64,000 bases of DNA from Sphingobacterium sp. JB170 (GTDB lineage Bacteria > Bacteroidota > Bacteroidia > Sphingobacteriales > Sphingobacteriaceae), in the NCBI RefSeq assembly GCF_900163865.1, contig NZ_FUKU01000026.1, positions 434,001 through 498,000 of the forward strand, written 5' to 3'. The position numbers and the translations under genes were made by a program. Shown here one piece after another: positions 37,570 to 46,851 of the stretch (its first letter is position 1; each line of letters opens with the position of its first letter). Under the pieces are notes generated by a model. That model was not told the DNA's origin, ran no database searches, and worked only from the letters and a program-made list of their open reading frames with translations.

Positions 37570-38085
37570 ATGGATATCCAAGAAAACATCGTTAACAAAG
37601 TAGCACAAAGCGGCTTAGTGACCATTGATTTAGCGACATATGCCCCTAAAGAGGATATACAGGTATATGACATCAAAGATAACCTCTTTCACGGCCTGCT
37701 TTTGAAGGAAAAAGACTTTCGTACATTTATCAAAGAACACGATTGGAGCCAATACACAGGACTACATATTGGGATTGTGTGCTCCACCGATGCTATCGTG
37801 CCAACGTGGGCATATATGCTTCTAGCCAACAAACTCGAGCCCTATGCGAAATCCGTTCATTTCGGAGACAAAGATACCGTACTAGAGAATCTCTTTATAC
37901 AATCGCTTGATACGATCGATTACAACACCTACCAAGACGCGCGGGTAGTCGTAAAAGGATGTGGAGAGATCTATATTCCAGAATCAGCATTCATCAAGTT
38001 TACCTTGGGACTGAGTAAAGTAGCCAAGAGTATGATGTATGGTGAGCCTTGCTCGACCGTACCGGTATTTAAGCGTAAATCTTAA
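37570..38085 (+). CDS. DUF2480 family protein
   Basis: 171 residues of a Bacteroidota family of unknown function. VTIDLATYAPKEDIQVYDIKDNL and the central W-AYMLLANKLEPYAK segments are typical. There is no signal peptide or membrane segment, so it is cytoplasmic. Two cysteines (KGCGEIYIP and GEPCSTVP) sit near the C-terminus. It starts about 13 nt after the terminator and 31 bp before the DUF3108 gene. Confidence 0.8.
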   Translation: MDIQENIVNKVAQSGLVTIDLATYAPKEDIQVYDIKDNLFHGLLLKEKDFRTFIKEHDWSQYTGLHIGIVCSTDAIVPTWAYMLLANKLEPYAKSVHFGDKDTVLENLFIQSLDTIDYNTYQDARVVVKGCGEIYIPESAFIKFTLGLSKVAKSMMYGEPCSTVPVFKRKS

Positions 38086-38116
38086 ACTTTCGATGCGTCT
38101 AGCTGTCCAAAACGAT

Positions 38117-38908
38117 ATGAGATACTTTTCCTTAGTGCTGATTTTCATTCTAGGGGCAAGTCTTGCCGGCTTTGCACAAACTCTCCCCTATCTACCGAAC
38201 CCGACGTATCAAGATGGTGAAAAATTAACTTACAAACTCAAATACGGTATTATTTCGGCTGCGACAGGCACATTAAAAATCGAGAACTCAAAGCTCCGTT
38301 TCAGCAATCCAAACGCGTTTCATCTTTCTGCTTTTGGCGAAACCTCGGGGGCTTTCTCTGTTTTTTACACGGTGAAGAACCAATACGATTCGTATATCGA
38401 TGGAGATACGTACCTTCCGTACCTTTACACGGAAGACATTCATGAGGGAAGCTACACAAGGAGTGAATACGCCACATTCGATCATAGAAATAAAAAAGTA
38501 TCGGGACGAAAAGGAACGTTTACGAGTCCCAACAACCAATTTTTCGATCTGCTATCCGCATATTATTTTTCACGTAATTTAGACCTCTCTTCACTTGTTA
38601 AAGGGGACAAGTTTAAACTCACTTATTTTCTAAACGATGAGGTCGATCAACTCGGGGTTGAATATATAGGGGTCGAGAAAATAAAGACTTCTTTAGGTAC
38701 GATTGAATGCATAAAACTTAGTCCAGAGATAAGTCCTGGACGTATTTTCAAAAAAGACAGCCGCTTATATCTTTGGGTGACAAACGATGGAAATCGGATC
38801 CCAGTAAAGGCGCAAGTAGAAATTATAATCGGCTCGGTAACCATGGAGCTAGTAAGCGCCAGTGGGTTGAAATACCCCTTAGGTAAACGCGTAAGTTATT
38901 CAAAATAA
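38117..38908 (+). CDS. DUF3108 family exported protein
   Basis: 263 residues from the ATG at 38117, where a good signal peptide begins (FSLVLIFILGASLAGFAQ). An in-frame start overlapping the DUF2480 end was rejected. The body is all-beta with the DUF3108 features GEKLTYKLKYGIISAATGTL and FYTVKNQYDSYID. The family is predicted to be periplasmic or outer-membrane-linked; structures of relatives suggest lipid or ligand binding, but no function is known. It starts 31 bp after DUF2480 and ends 9 bp before DUF3109. Confidence 0.8.
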   Translation: MRYFSLVLIFILGASLAGFAQTLPYLPNPTYQDGEKLTYKLKYGIISAATGTLKIENSKLRFSNPNAFHLSAFGETSGAFSVFYTVKNQYDSYIDGDTYLPYLYTEDIHEGSYTRSEYATFDHRNKKVSGRKGTFTSPNNQFFDLLSAYYFSRNLDLSSLVKGDKFKLTYFLNDEVDQLGVEYIGVEKIKTSLGTIECIKLSPEISPGRIFKKDSRLYLWVTNDGNRIPVKAQVEIIIGSVTMELVSASGLKYPLGKRVSYSK

Positions 38909-38917
38909 TACAGTAAA

Positions 38918-39481
38918 ATGATTGAAGTTGGTCATGTTTTAGTCCATGAGGATCTCATAAAGAATGAGTTCGTCTGTAATTTAACTAAATGTAAAGGTGT
39001 TTGTTGTGTGGAGGGTGATGCTGGTGCGCCGCTCGAAGCCCGTGAAACAGACATCTTAAAGGAAGTATATCCAAAAGTAAAGTCATACATGACCGAAGCC
39101 GGAATCAAGGCTATCGAAGAACAAGGTACACATGTAATTGATGCAGACGGCGACCTAACAACAACCTGTGTCGACGGAAATAAAGAATGCGCCTATGTAA
39201 CCTGGGAAAATGGCATCACCAAATGTGCCATCGAAAAGGCTTTTGAACATGGCGACGTAGACTGGAAAAAGCCAATTTCATGCCATCTCTACCCGATTAG
39301 GACGACCCAATACCCGGAGTTTGAGGTATTGCACTACGACCGCTGGCACATATGCCACGACGCTTGTACCTTCGGAAAAGAACTGGGCGTGCCGGTGTAT
39401 CAATTTTTAAAAGACCCCCTGACCCGAAAATATGGTGAAGAATGGTATAAAGAATTGGAATTAGCCGCCCGAGCGTATTAA
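38918..39481 (+). CDS. DUF3109 family cysteine-rich protein
   Basis: 187 residues. It has eight or more cysteines in a CNLTKCKGVCCVEGDAGAP cluster near the start and later CVDGNKECAY, CAIEKAF, SCHLYPIR and CHDACTFG. This pattern resembles YkgJ/Fe-S or zinc-cluster proteins. There is no export signal, so it is cytoplasmic. Function is unknown. It lies 9 bp after the DUF3108 gene and is probably co-transcribed. Confidence 0.82.
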   Translation: MIEVGHVLVHEDLIKNEFVCNLTKCKGVCCVEGDAGAPLEARETDILKEVYPKVKSYMTEAGIKAIEEQGTHVIDADGDLTTTCVDGNKECAYVTWENGITKCAIEKAFEHGDVDWKKPISCHLYPIRTTQYPEFEVLHYDRWHICHDACTFGKELGVPVYQFLKDPLTRKYGEEWYKELELAARAY

Positions 39482-39545
39482 ATCTATTTCTTATATTTAT
39501 TGCAATTTTAACCGTTTAATTGACATGGTTTATTAGCCATTTTTC

Positions 39546-40517
39546 ATGCTGAAATTAAAAAATATACAAACACCTATAGCAGAAGAACTTGAGATTTTCG
39601 AGAAACGTTTTAAAGAATCGATGAAAAGTTCCGTTCCTCTGCTAAATAGAATAACACAATATATTATTAAGCAAAAAGGAAAACAGATGCGTCCGATGTT
39701 TGTTTTCCTATCGGCGGGTTTATGTGGAAAAATCAATGATTCAACCTATCGTGGAGCGTCACTGGTAGAACTCCTACATACAGCCTCGCTCGTACATGAT
39801 GACGTGGTGGATAATGCGAATGAGCGCCGGGGACTTTTTTCAATAAATGCACTATGGAAAAATAAAGTAGCCGTACTGGTTGGCGACTATCTATTGTCCC
39901 AAGGTTTACTGCTATCGGTCAAACACAATGAACATGGTCTTTTAAAAATCGTATCTGAGGCAGTCGAACAAATGAGTGAAGGCGAGCTCCTCCAAATTGA
40001 AAAGGCTCGAAAACTCGATATCAAAGAAGATATTTATTTCGAAATCATTCGGAAAAAAACAGCTTCCTTAATTGCTTCCTGTTGTGCCAGTGGTTCGTTG
40101 TCCGCCGGTGCAGACCCACAGCAAGTGAAACTACTGCACACTTTCGGGGAAAACGTTGGTATCGCTTTTCAGATCAAAGATGACTTATTTGATTTCGGAT
40201 TGGACGATGTAGGCAAACCACTGGGCAATGATATCAAGGAAAAGAAGCTGACTCTCCCACTGATTTATGCTCTTAAAACGACAACGAGCTCTGAGAAGCG
40301 CCGAATTATCAAACTCGTAAAGAACCATAGCGACAACAAAGAAAAGGTCGCTGAAGTGATCGAATTCGTTCGCAGTAGCGGAGGAATGGAATATGCAACG
40401 CGTAAAATGCTTGAATATCAAAAACAGGCCTTCGAGATCTTGCGCCAATTCCCAGAAAACACATACCGTACGGCATTGGAACAGCTTGTTCGGTTTACAA
40501 CGGAAAGAAATAAATAG
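39546..40517 (+). CDS. All-trans polyprenyl diphosphate synthase (octaprenyl/heptaprenyl type)
   Basis: 323 residues. The first Asp-rich motif is in LVHDDVVDNANERRG and the second in IAFQIKDDLFDF, with GKQMRPMFVFLS before them. Family enzymes extend farnesyl diphosphate with isopentenyl diphosphate to make the side chain of menaquinone. Chain length cannot be read with confidence. It ends 7 bp before the TerC ATG. Confidence 0.93.
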   Translation: MLKLKNIQTPIAEELEIFEKRFKESMKSSVPLLNRITQYIIKQKGKQMRPMFVFLSAGLCGKINDSTYRGASLVELLHTASLVHDDVVDNANERRGLFSINALWKNKVAVLVGDYLLSQGLLLSVKHNEHGLLKIVSEAVEQMSEGELLQIEKARKLDIKEDIYFEIIRKKTASLIASCCASGSLSAGADPQQVKLLHTFGENVGIAFQIKDDLFDFGLDDVGKPLGNDIKEKKLTLPLIYALKTTTSSEKRRIIKLVKNHSDNKEKVAEVIEFVRSSGGMEYATRKMLEYQKQAFEILRQFPENTYRTALEQLVRFTTERNK

Positions 40518-40524
40518 AAATATT

Positions 40525-41577
40525 ATGAGTCACGAATTATTGTTTTTTGCAGGTTTTATCATCTTCATAATTATCATGTTGGCGATCGACCTAGGTGTGT
40601 TTTCCAAAGGAAACAAACCGGTCACCCTTAAGGTTGCGGCAATTATGAGCGGAATATGGGTGCTCTTTGCACTCTTGTTCGGACTTGTATTGTACATATG
40701 GGGGAACGAGCTTCATAATATCCACGATTTTGCTGCATTAAAGGAGGTAATCGCACGTCATTATCATAACATCAAGGTGAACGAGAACGATTTAGCGGCC
40801 AGCATGCAACTATATAACAAGACATTAACGATAGAATACTTGACTGGATACGTGGTTGAATACGCGTTATCAGTCGATAATATCTTCGTCATGGTACTTG
40901 TTTTCTCATCCTTCGGTATACCAGAGAAATATTACCATAAAGTACTCGTATGGGGAATCATCGGAGCAGTCGTATTACGTTGTATATTTATCTTCGTTGG
41001 CGCTGCCCTTATTGCGAAATTCGGATGGATACTTTACGTATTTGGTGCCTTCCTCGTATATACAGGAATCACGATGTTTATCAACCGTAATAAAGAAGAA
41101 GAAGTTGACCCACAAGGACACCCGGTTGTCAAATATGCCTCTAAGATTTTTAAGGTAACACCTAGTTTCTCCGGTGGAAAATTCTTCCATATGGAAAATG
41201 GCGTACGTTACGTCACTCCTCTATTTTTGGTGCTTTTGGTGATCGAATTCACCGACCTTATTTTCGCTGTGGACTCTATCCCGGCTATATTTTCAATCAC
41301 CAAAGACCCTTACATCGTATTTTTCTCCAATATTTTCGCAATTTTAGGCTTACGTTCGATGTTTTTCTTACTCGTGAACATAATCCACAAGTTCCATTAC
41401 CTGAAAGTTGGCTTAGCGTTTTTATTGGTGTTTATCGGCGTGAAAATGTTGTTTCACAGTTGGTTGGAATCGATGGGCTTCGAAACAATCCATTCATTGA
41501 TAATCATTATTGGTATATTAGTCATCAGTGTGGTGGCTTCACTGATGTTTCCTAAAAAACCGAACATTTCAGCCTAG
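40525..41577 (+). CDS. TerC/Alx-family integral membrane protein
   Basis: 350 residues from the ATG at 40525. A longer frame overlapping the polyprenyl synthase by 125 bp was rejected. Seven or more membrane segments are seen. Acidic residues inside membrane helices (EYALSVDNIFVM and IEFTDLIFAVDSIPAIF) are the TerC hallmarks, proposed to bind manganese. TerC/Alx relatives export Mn2+ or help metallate exported proteins. A very long hairpin follows the stop. Confidence 0.92.
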   Translation: MSHELLFFAGFIIFIIIMLAIDLGVFSKGNKPVTLKVAAIMSGIWVLFALLFGLVLYIWGNELHNIHDFAALKEVIARHYHNIKVNENDLAASMQLYNKTLTIEYLTGYVVEYALSVDNIFVMVLVFSSFGIPEKYYHKVLVWGIIGAVVLRCIFIFVGAALIAKFGWILYVFGAFLVYTGITMFINRNKEEEVDPQGHPVVKYASKIFKVTPSFSGGKFFHMENGVRYVTPLFLVLLVIEFTDLIFAVDSIPAIFSITKDPYIVFFSNIFAILGLRSMFFLLVNIIHKFHYLKVGLAFLLVFIGVKMLFHSWLESMGFETIHSLIIIIGILVISVVASLMFPKKPNISA

Positions 41578-41603
41578 CACCTCGATTTAAGACGAAAAAT
41601 AAT

Positions 41604-41658
41604 CAATATATAGAAGAGCCGTTAATTCCTATGTAATTAACGGCTCTTCTATATATTG
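41604..41658. terminator. Perfect 24-bp hairpin between convergent genes
   Basis: 41604-41627 is exactly reverse-complementary to 41635-41658, with a 7-nt loop. The outer part is A/T-rich and the core is GAGCCG. No separate T-run follows, so the T-rich arm may serve that role. It can act in both directions, ending terC (plus) and the thioredoxin-like gene (minus). Confidence 0.8.
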
Positions 41659-41685
41659 GCGTTAGCTCAACTTTTCCTGACAAAC

Positions 41686-42924
41686 CTACCAAGTAGGTTC
41701 ACCGTTTTGCATCTTTCGCAAAGTCGCCGAAAATGTTTCCTTATCATGACCGGCCGTATTGTCAACGGCCTTCTGCTGCCAACGTATAGCTTTTTCCTCA
41801 TCGCCTGATTTGTATAGGAGATTGGCGTAGGTATCTACAAAGTTAGGAACCTCCGTTTCTGAAATTGATGTTTTACTCCAAGCCAACGCTGCCTGTAGGC
41901 AAGCTATATCATCGCAATTTTCAAAGACAGACCAAGCGTATGAATTTAGCTCAGCTGGCGAAATATTGTGGTCACTGGTTTCAATATATTCTTGCACCGC
42001 ATCCTTAAATGCCGGCCAATTATTCTGCGAAAAATAATATTTTGTTTTCGCGCGTGCAATCGTTGAAATCATATCGACATAAGGATGATCCTTTTCAATT
42101 TTATTTTTTAAAGCAAGAAAGTCAATATTCTCTTCTTTGTTACGAATCCTCGGGACAACCAATTCCGACGCGAGTACGGAAGAAAGTATATCGTTCGCTG
42201 TTTGGTTAGCATTCAATAGAAGCTCGTCTACTTTGTCCTTGTTGTTTTTGATGATTGTAAATGCGGGTGAATCACTGCTCTTGGCACCGCGCAGAAGGAT
42301 ATCAATATTACCTGGTGTTAGCATAGCCTCTTCACCAAGAAGTTCAATATACCGTGAAGCTGCCTCCTGTGCAAGTGGCCGGTCATATGCCCCCAGAGCG
42401 GCATTCAGCATCTGCTTACTTAGCATGGCATCATCCGGGTTCTGGTGATATTTGTTCACTAATGTAACATATTGAGTTTTCGGGTCTAGTCCTTGTTTGG
42501 CACGCGCGATGAATTCACTGGCCTCTCCGCCTCCAACAATCCGGTGTACTAATTCACCTTGTGGGTCAAAAATCAGAAACGTTGGATAAGCAACAACCTG
42601 GTAATCGTCTGCGAACCGTTGCGCTTCCGTATACCACGATTTAGTCTCAGGCGCATCGTGATCAGTTTGATCCATTTGCACCTTCAGATTTATAAAATGG
42701 GCATTAAAGAATTCACCAACGGTGTCTTGAGGAAACACTGTTTTACTCATGTACTCACAAGGTTTACACCAGGTGGTAAAGCAGTCGACAAAGATAAATT
42801 TATTTTCGGTTTTGGCCTTTTCTTTGACAGCTTGCCATGTTACGCCGTGCTCAAAAGTGACACCTTTATCTTGAGAAAAACCGATAAACGGTACAATAAG
42901 TAATAAGAATAATAACTTTTTCAT
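41686..42924 (-). CDS. Exported thioredoxin-family protein with helical C-terminal region
   Basis: 412 residues. A short signal peptide (LLFLLLIVPFIGFSQ) is followed by a thioredoxin fold with the active-site WCKPC (about residues 52-56) and the cis-proline segment VAYPTFLIFDP. The last 240 residues are helical with TPR-like features (AYANLLYKSGDEEKAIRWQ). It is probably periplasmic and may reduce or isomerise disulphides. The client is unknown. pepC-like lies upstream in the same direction, separated by a terminator. Confidence 0.85.
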   Translation of the reverse strand: MKKLLFLLLIVPFIGFSQDKGVTFEHGVTWQAVKEKAKTENKFIFVDCFTTWCKPCEYMSKTVFPQDTVGEFFNAHFINLKVQMDQTDHDAPETKSWYTEAQRFADDYQVVAYPTFLIFDPQGELVHRIVGGGEASEFIARAKQGLDPKTQYVTLVNKYHQNPDDAMLSKQMLNAALGAYDRPLAQEAASRYIELLGEEAMLTPGNIDILLRGAKSSDSPAFTIIKNNKDKVDELLLNANQTANDILSSVLASELVVPRIRNKEENIDFLALKNKIEKDHPYVDMISTIARAKTKYYFSQNNWPAFKDAVQEYIETSDHNISPAELNSYAWSVFENCDDIACLQAALAWSKTSISETEVPNFVDTYANLLYKSGDEEKAIRWQQKAVDNTAGHDKETFSATLRKMQNGEPTW

Positions 42925-42971
42925 AATGCGTTTTTTTAATTGGAGCCTTATTGCATTTATCTTAAGCTACA

Positions 42972-43011
42972 AAAAAAAACATAAAAAATCCCAAGTAGAT
43001 TTCTTGGGATT
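42972..43011 (-). terminator. Rho-independent terminator after the C1 peptidase gene
   Basis: AATCCCAAG (42987-42995) pairs with CTTGGGATT (43003-43011). Reading the minus strand, it is followed by TTTTTT and, after three bases, nine more T. It lies 27 bp past the stop of the C1 peptidase. Confidence 0.85.
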
Positions 43012-43037
43012 AAGTTATTTCGCCTACTATTAAGCTT

Positions 43038-44222
43038 TTACAAGCCCAATTTCGATTGCATATTTTTTGTTAGCGCTTTCTTGTGTAACAAAATTGATAT
43101 AGTTTTGTATCGAACAAATTCCTTTGTCGCGTACATGTAGCCCTTATAATCATTTGATTCACCCCAAGAGTTTTTAACAATGTAATACTCCTTACCGTTT
43201 TGATCTTTTACGGTTCCAACGATGTGCATTCCATGATCATCCGTTGTCCTATAATTATCGAACGATTCTTGACGTTGCTCCGCCGTAATAGTCCGTTCGG
43301 GTTTTGGACCGTTAAACAGGTTATTCACCTCATCCGCGCTCATCTGGTCTACGGGTTTCTCAGGAACAAAAGCAACACCGTTCTTCCAGCTAAAAGTTTT
43401 CTCCGAGACATCAGTCGCCCATGCGACCGTATATCCGTTCTCAAGTGCATTATCGATAATATCGGTAACGTCATTAATTTGCACATTGTAGAAACGCTCA
43501 AAAGACCAGTTGTCCGGAATCAACAATACAAATGGTTTATAGTAGGCGTGTTCGGCAAAAGAAGAAATTCCCACGTAATCATCGGGATTGATACCAATCA
43601 CATCGTCGGCGAAACTACGTGGAGTATACGTTTTCCCTTGGTATTGGAAAGACTCAGGCACTTCACCTAAATAAGAGTCCATCGTCGCCGTAAAGGCATC
43701 TAACCAATTGTTGGATGGCTTTTTACTCGCCGCAACATTTTTCGTTATACCCTGAAGTATCGGGCTCATTTCCGAAAAGTTGTTACGTGTTTGTCCTTCA
43801 GGCAGACCGGTATAAACTTCACGTGGAACTGCGCCATATTTACGAAAGATGGTTAGCACATCGTGCAATTGTCCTCCGTCTCCTTGAGCCTGTTTACCAT
43901 GTAACCGAACGAAGTTCTTTGCTTTCTCGATATACGTGTTTCGCGCTGTGAAAATCGGTGAGATCTCAACAGGTTCCTTGCCCATCCGCATCATTTCAGA
44001 CTCCAAAAAAGAGTTTCCTGAGTAAGACCAACATGTACCCGAGGAGCCTTGATCCTTAATGGAAGTATTCCCTAAGTTGATAACTTCCGTAAAGTTAAAG
44101 CCTTCTTTACTGTTATCAGTTACATTACCTTTTAACGCATTGATAAGGTTATCCTGCGCATTGGTCTGAACAGTGGCTGTAAGCAATGCCGCTGCCAGAA
44201 TTATCGATTTATTCCAGTTCAT
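43038..44222 (-). CDS. Exported C1-family cysteine peptidase (aminopeptidase C / bleomycin hydrolase-like)
   Basis: 394 residues with a signal peptide (IILAAALLTATVQTNAQ), unlike cytoplasmic PepC of lactic acid bacteria. The papain-like triad is visible: Cys63 in SSGTCWSYS, a His near 333 in DDHGMHIVG, and Asn351 in VKNSWGES. Bleomycin hydrolase-type enzymes are hexameric aminopeptidases; the exported location suggests peptide breakdown in the periplasm. It appears to be a single-gene unit. Confidence 0.88.
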   Translation of the reverse strand: MNWNKSIILAAALLTATVQTNAQDNLINALKGNVTDNSKEGFNFTEVINLGNTSIKDQGSSGTCWSYSGNSFLESEMMRMGKEPVEISPIFTARNTYIEKAKNFVRLHGKQAQGDGGQLHDVLTIFRKYGAVPREVYTGLPEGQTRNNFSEMSPILQGITKNVAASKKPSNNWLDAFTATMDSYLGEVPESFQYQGKTYTPRSFADDVIGINPDDYVGISSFAEHAYYKPFVLLIPDNWSFERFYNVQINDVTDIIDNALENGYTVAWATDVSEKTFSWKNGVAFVPEKPVDQMSADEVNNLFNGPKPERTITAEQRQESFDNYRTTDDHGMHIVGTVKDQNGKEYYIVKNSWGESNDYKGYMYATKEFVRYKTISILLHKKALTKNMQSKLGL

Positions 44223-44531
44223 TGTGTTAGAAATTTTACGAATTTATAATTTTCTGGGAAAAACAACGACTTATTCGTGTAATAATCATATCACGTGAGA
44301 AATAAACAGGCCTAACCCCCATATTACCGAATAATATTCGGATTGATAAAAGTCAAATACCGTGAGATTGAGAAAGATACAATATGCTCCATTCGTACGT
44401 GTACGCTGAGTTTAATTGCGCTCCGATATCCATTAAATAGAACTTCCAGCAGAGGCAGTCGTACTGTCCTTGCTGGAAGTCCATGATAAACAATTACCAA
44501 AAATTATTAACCAGTGACTCTTGTATATGTA
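44223..44531. other. Intergenic region with one imperfect long hairpin
   Basis: 309 bp between the prolyl oligopeptidase (upstream, minus) and the C1 peptidase (downstream, minus). No open frame or tRNA. The only structure noted is the inverted repeat at 44442-44480. The promoter of the C1 peptidase gene should be here, but no exact TAnnTTTG box was found on the minus strand. Confidence 0.5.
44442..44480. repeat. Long imperfect inverted repeat
   Basis: ACTTCCAGCA (44442-44451) pairs exactly with TGCTGGAAGT (44471-44480). The inner part extends the stem (AGG-CAGT against ACTGTCCT with one bulge). No strong T-run follows on either strand. It may end the oligopeptidase transcript or be a dispersed palindromic element. 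Confidence 0.55.
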
Positions 44532-46679
44532 TTATTTAATCTCGCGATACCCCAGCCCCATATTTTGGAATAAAAACGCCCATTTATCGGTTTGCTCAGC
44601 GATCACCATTTCTGTGGATTTACCCGCACCATGACCGGCTTTGGTATCGATACGAATTAAAACAGGATTCGCCCCCTTGTGAAACTCCTGAAGGCGTGCA
44701 GCAAATTTAAAGGAATGTGCTGGCACAACGCGATCATCATGATCCGCAGTGGTCACCATAGTCGCTGGGTACGCTGTATCCTCTTTTAGGGCATGATATG
44801 GCGAATATTTATACAAGTATTCAAACATTTCCTTATTATCATCCGATGTACCGTAATCGAATGACCACCCCGCCCCCGCTGTGAATTTATGATAGCGTAA
44901 CATATCCATAACGCCTACGGCAGGAAAAGCTACCTTAAAGAGCTCCGGTCGTTGTGTCATCGCCGCACCCACCAACAGTCCGCCGTTTGACGCTCCGGAA
45001 ATTGCCAGTTTAGCTGATGACGTATATTTCTCGGCGATCAGGTACTCCGCGGCTGCAATAAAGTCATCGAACACATTTTGCTTTTGCAACTTGGTTCCAG
45101 CAAGGTGCCAACTTTCTCCATATTCACCGCCCCCACGTAAATTGGCGACAGCAAATATGCCGCCCTGTTCTAAGAAAATAACATTACTAAGGGAGAAAGA
45201 AGGCGTTATGCTAGCATTAAAGCCCCCATAACCATAAAGTAGCGCTGGGCTGGTACCGTCCAGCGGAATCCCTTTCTTATACGTAATGATCAATGGAACT
45301 TTGGTGCCGTCTTTCGACGTATAGAAAACTTGTTCTGACTCGTATTTTGCTGGGTCAAAGTCAATAGTAGGTTTCCTATACACTTCTGAAGTCCCCAAGG
45401 CGATATCATATTTATATATGGTGCCTGGATTAACGTAATTAGAAAACGAATAATACAGATAGTCTTCCTCCGGTTTAGCCCGAAATCCCGATGCCGATCC
45501 AACACCAGGAAGCTCGACCTCGCGTTCTAGCGTCCCCTTTCGATCGTACTGTTTAACAAGGGAGGTCGCATCTTTAAGATACGTGGCAAAAATCTTTCCA
45601 CCGCCCGTTGAGGGAGAAAGAACCTGTTCCGTTTCTTTAATTAAATCTTCCCAATTAGCGGGTTGTGGCTGTTTCGAGTTCACAGTTACGACCTTTCCAT
45701 TGGGCGCATCGAGTTCGGTGTAGATAAAAAGCTTATCGCCTTGGGCATCCATGATACTGTGATTTTTCTCCATGTTATCCACCACGGTTACAAACTCCGA
45801 ATTGGAATTTGAAAGATCTTTGAGATAAAGTTCATTGCCCGAAGTCGCATTAGCTGCCGATACCACGAGAAAATGTTCATCTTCGGTGAGCCACGCACCT
45901 ATATATCGACGTGGCAATTCTTTACCACCGAAAATCAGAACGTCGGAAGATTGTGCTTCATTTAATTTGTGAAAATAGAGTTTATGTTGATCAGTCATTG
46001 CTGACAACGCAGAACCTTCTTTGGGCTTGTCGTAGCTGCTATAATAGAACCCCTCGTTTCCTCTCCAGGCTAGCCCAGAAAACTTTACATCGATAATCGT
46101 ATCCCCTACAACGGTTTTATCGGCCGCATTTAATACAATCACTTTCCGCCAGTCTGACCCTCCTTCCGATATTTGGTATGCGACCAAAGAGCCATCTTTA
46201 CTGAATGAAAGCCCCGCCAATGACGTCGTTCCATCTTCAGAGAACTTATTCGGGTCTAGGAAAAGTTCTTCCGCACCATCTTCTCCTTTCTTGCGATAAA
46301 TGACGAATTGATTTTGCAGACCATCATTTTTTGAATAATAGTAATAATCGCCTTCCTTCGATGGAGCTCCTTCCTTTTCGTAATTCCAGAGGCTCTCTAA
46401 ACGTGTGCGAATTGATTCTCGGAAAGGAATTTGACTTAAATAGTCATTGGTCACCTCATTTTCAGCGGCAATCCATTCCTTGGTTTTATCCGACAGTCCG
46501 TCTTCCAACCAACGATACGGATCGGCGACCGGCGTTCCAAAATAATCATCACGATGATCGATCTTCTCGGATGTAGGATATGTTTTTACTTCCATGTTCT
46601 TATTTGATTCTATCACATTCTCTTGTTGGCATGCGGTTAGTCCAATGGCAAAGAGAATAATTCCCAAACTTTTATTCAT
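44532..46679 (-). CDS. Prolyl oligopeptidase family serine peptidase (S9A), lipoprotein
   Basis: 715 residues from the ATG at 46679. The N-terminal signal ends in the lipobox LTAC, so it is lipid-anchored in the envelope. A seven-bladed propeller (about 60-400) starts after DDYFGTPVADPYRWLED, the S9A signature. The catalytic domain has Ser in GASNGGLLVG, Asp in DHDDRVVPAHSFK and His in KAGHGAGKS. It cleaves short peptides after proline. The cellular role is probably peptide use, shared with the neighbouring C1 peptidase. Confidence 0.93.
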   Translation of the reverse strand: MNKSLGIILFAIGLTACQQENVIESNKNMEVKTYPTSEKIDHRDDYFGTPVADPYRWLEDGLSDKTKEWIAAENEVTNDYLSQIPFRESIRTRLESLWNYEKEGAPSKEGDYYYYSKNDGLQNQFVIYRKKGEDGAEELFLDPNKFSEDGTTSLAGLSFSKDGSLVAYQISEGGSDWRKVIVLNAADKTVVGDTIIDVKFSGLAWRGNEGFYYSSYDKPKEGSALSAMTDQHKLYFHKLNEAQSSDVLIFGGKELPRRYIGAWLTEDEHFLVVSAANATSGNELYLKDLSNSNSEFVTVVDNMEKNHSIMDAQGDKLFIYTELDAPNGKVVTVNSKQPQPANWEDLIKETEQVLSPSTGGGKIFATYLKDATSLVKQYDRKGTLEREVELPGVGSASGFRAKPEEDYLYYSFSNYVNPGTIYKYDIALGTSEVYRKPTIDFDPAKYESEQVFYTSKDGTKVPLIITYKKGIPLDGTSPALLYGYGGFNASITPSFSLSNVIFLEQGGIFAVANLRGGGEYGESWHLAGTKLQKQNVFDDFIAAAEYLIAEKYTSSAKLAISGASNGGLLVGAAMTQRPELFKVAFPAVGVMDMLRYHKFTAGAGWSFDYGTSDDNKEMFEYLYKYSPYHALKEDTAYPATMVTTADHDDRVVPAHSFKFAARLQEFHKGANPVLIRIDTKAGHGAGKSTEMVIAEQTDKWAFLFQNMGLGYREIK

Positions 46680-46805
46680 AATCAACAATTAAGTTACCAC
46701 GCAAGATACAAAATGCAGCCTGAATAGCAAACTAATACAGTTTACGAGCCCGTTTGAGCCACGCCGTACCGAATGTGGCGTACTACCCCGAATACCCTTC
46801 AAGCC

Positions 46806-46836
46806 TTGTATATACGTCAATATTTTTCTAGCTTTG
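46806..46836 (+). promoter_or_regulatory. Bipartite Bacteroidota-type promoter of lpxH
   Basis: TTG (46806-46808), 20 nt, then TAGCTTTG (46829-46836), an exact match to the TTG-N20-TAnnTTTG pattern. It predicts a leader of about 12 nt before the ATG at 46852 and excludes an in-frame TTG at 46834, which lies within the box. Confidence 0.6.
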
Positions 46837-46851
46837 AAGCGATTCAATTTC

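Noticed and set aside
40393..41577. Longer TerC frame overlapping the polyprenyl synthase by 125 bp
   Set aside because: The extra 44 residues are a shifted reading of the synthase gene; TerC proteins begin at the ATG at 40525.
42137..42903. Plus-strand open frames of over 100 codons opposite the thioredoxin-like gene
   Set aside because: They are antisense shadows of a gene with clear signal peptide, active site and terminator.
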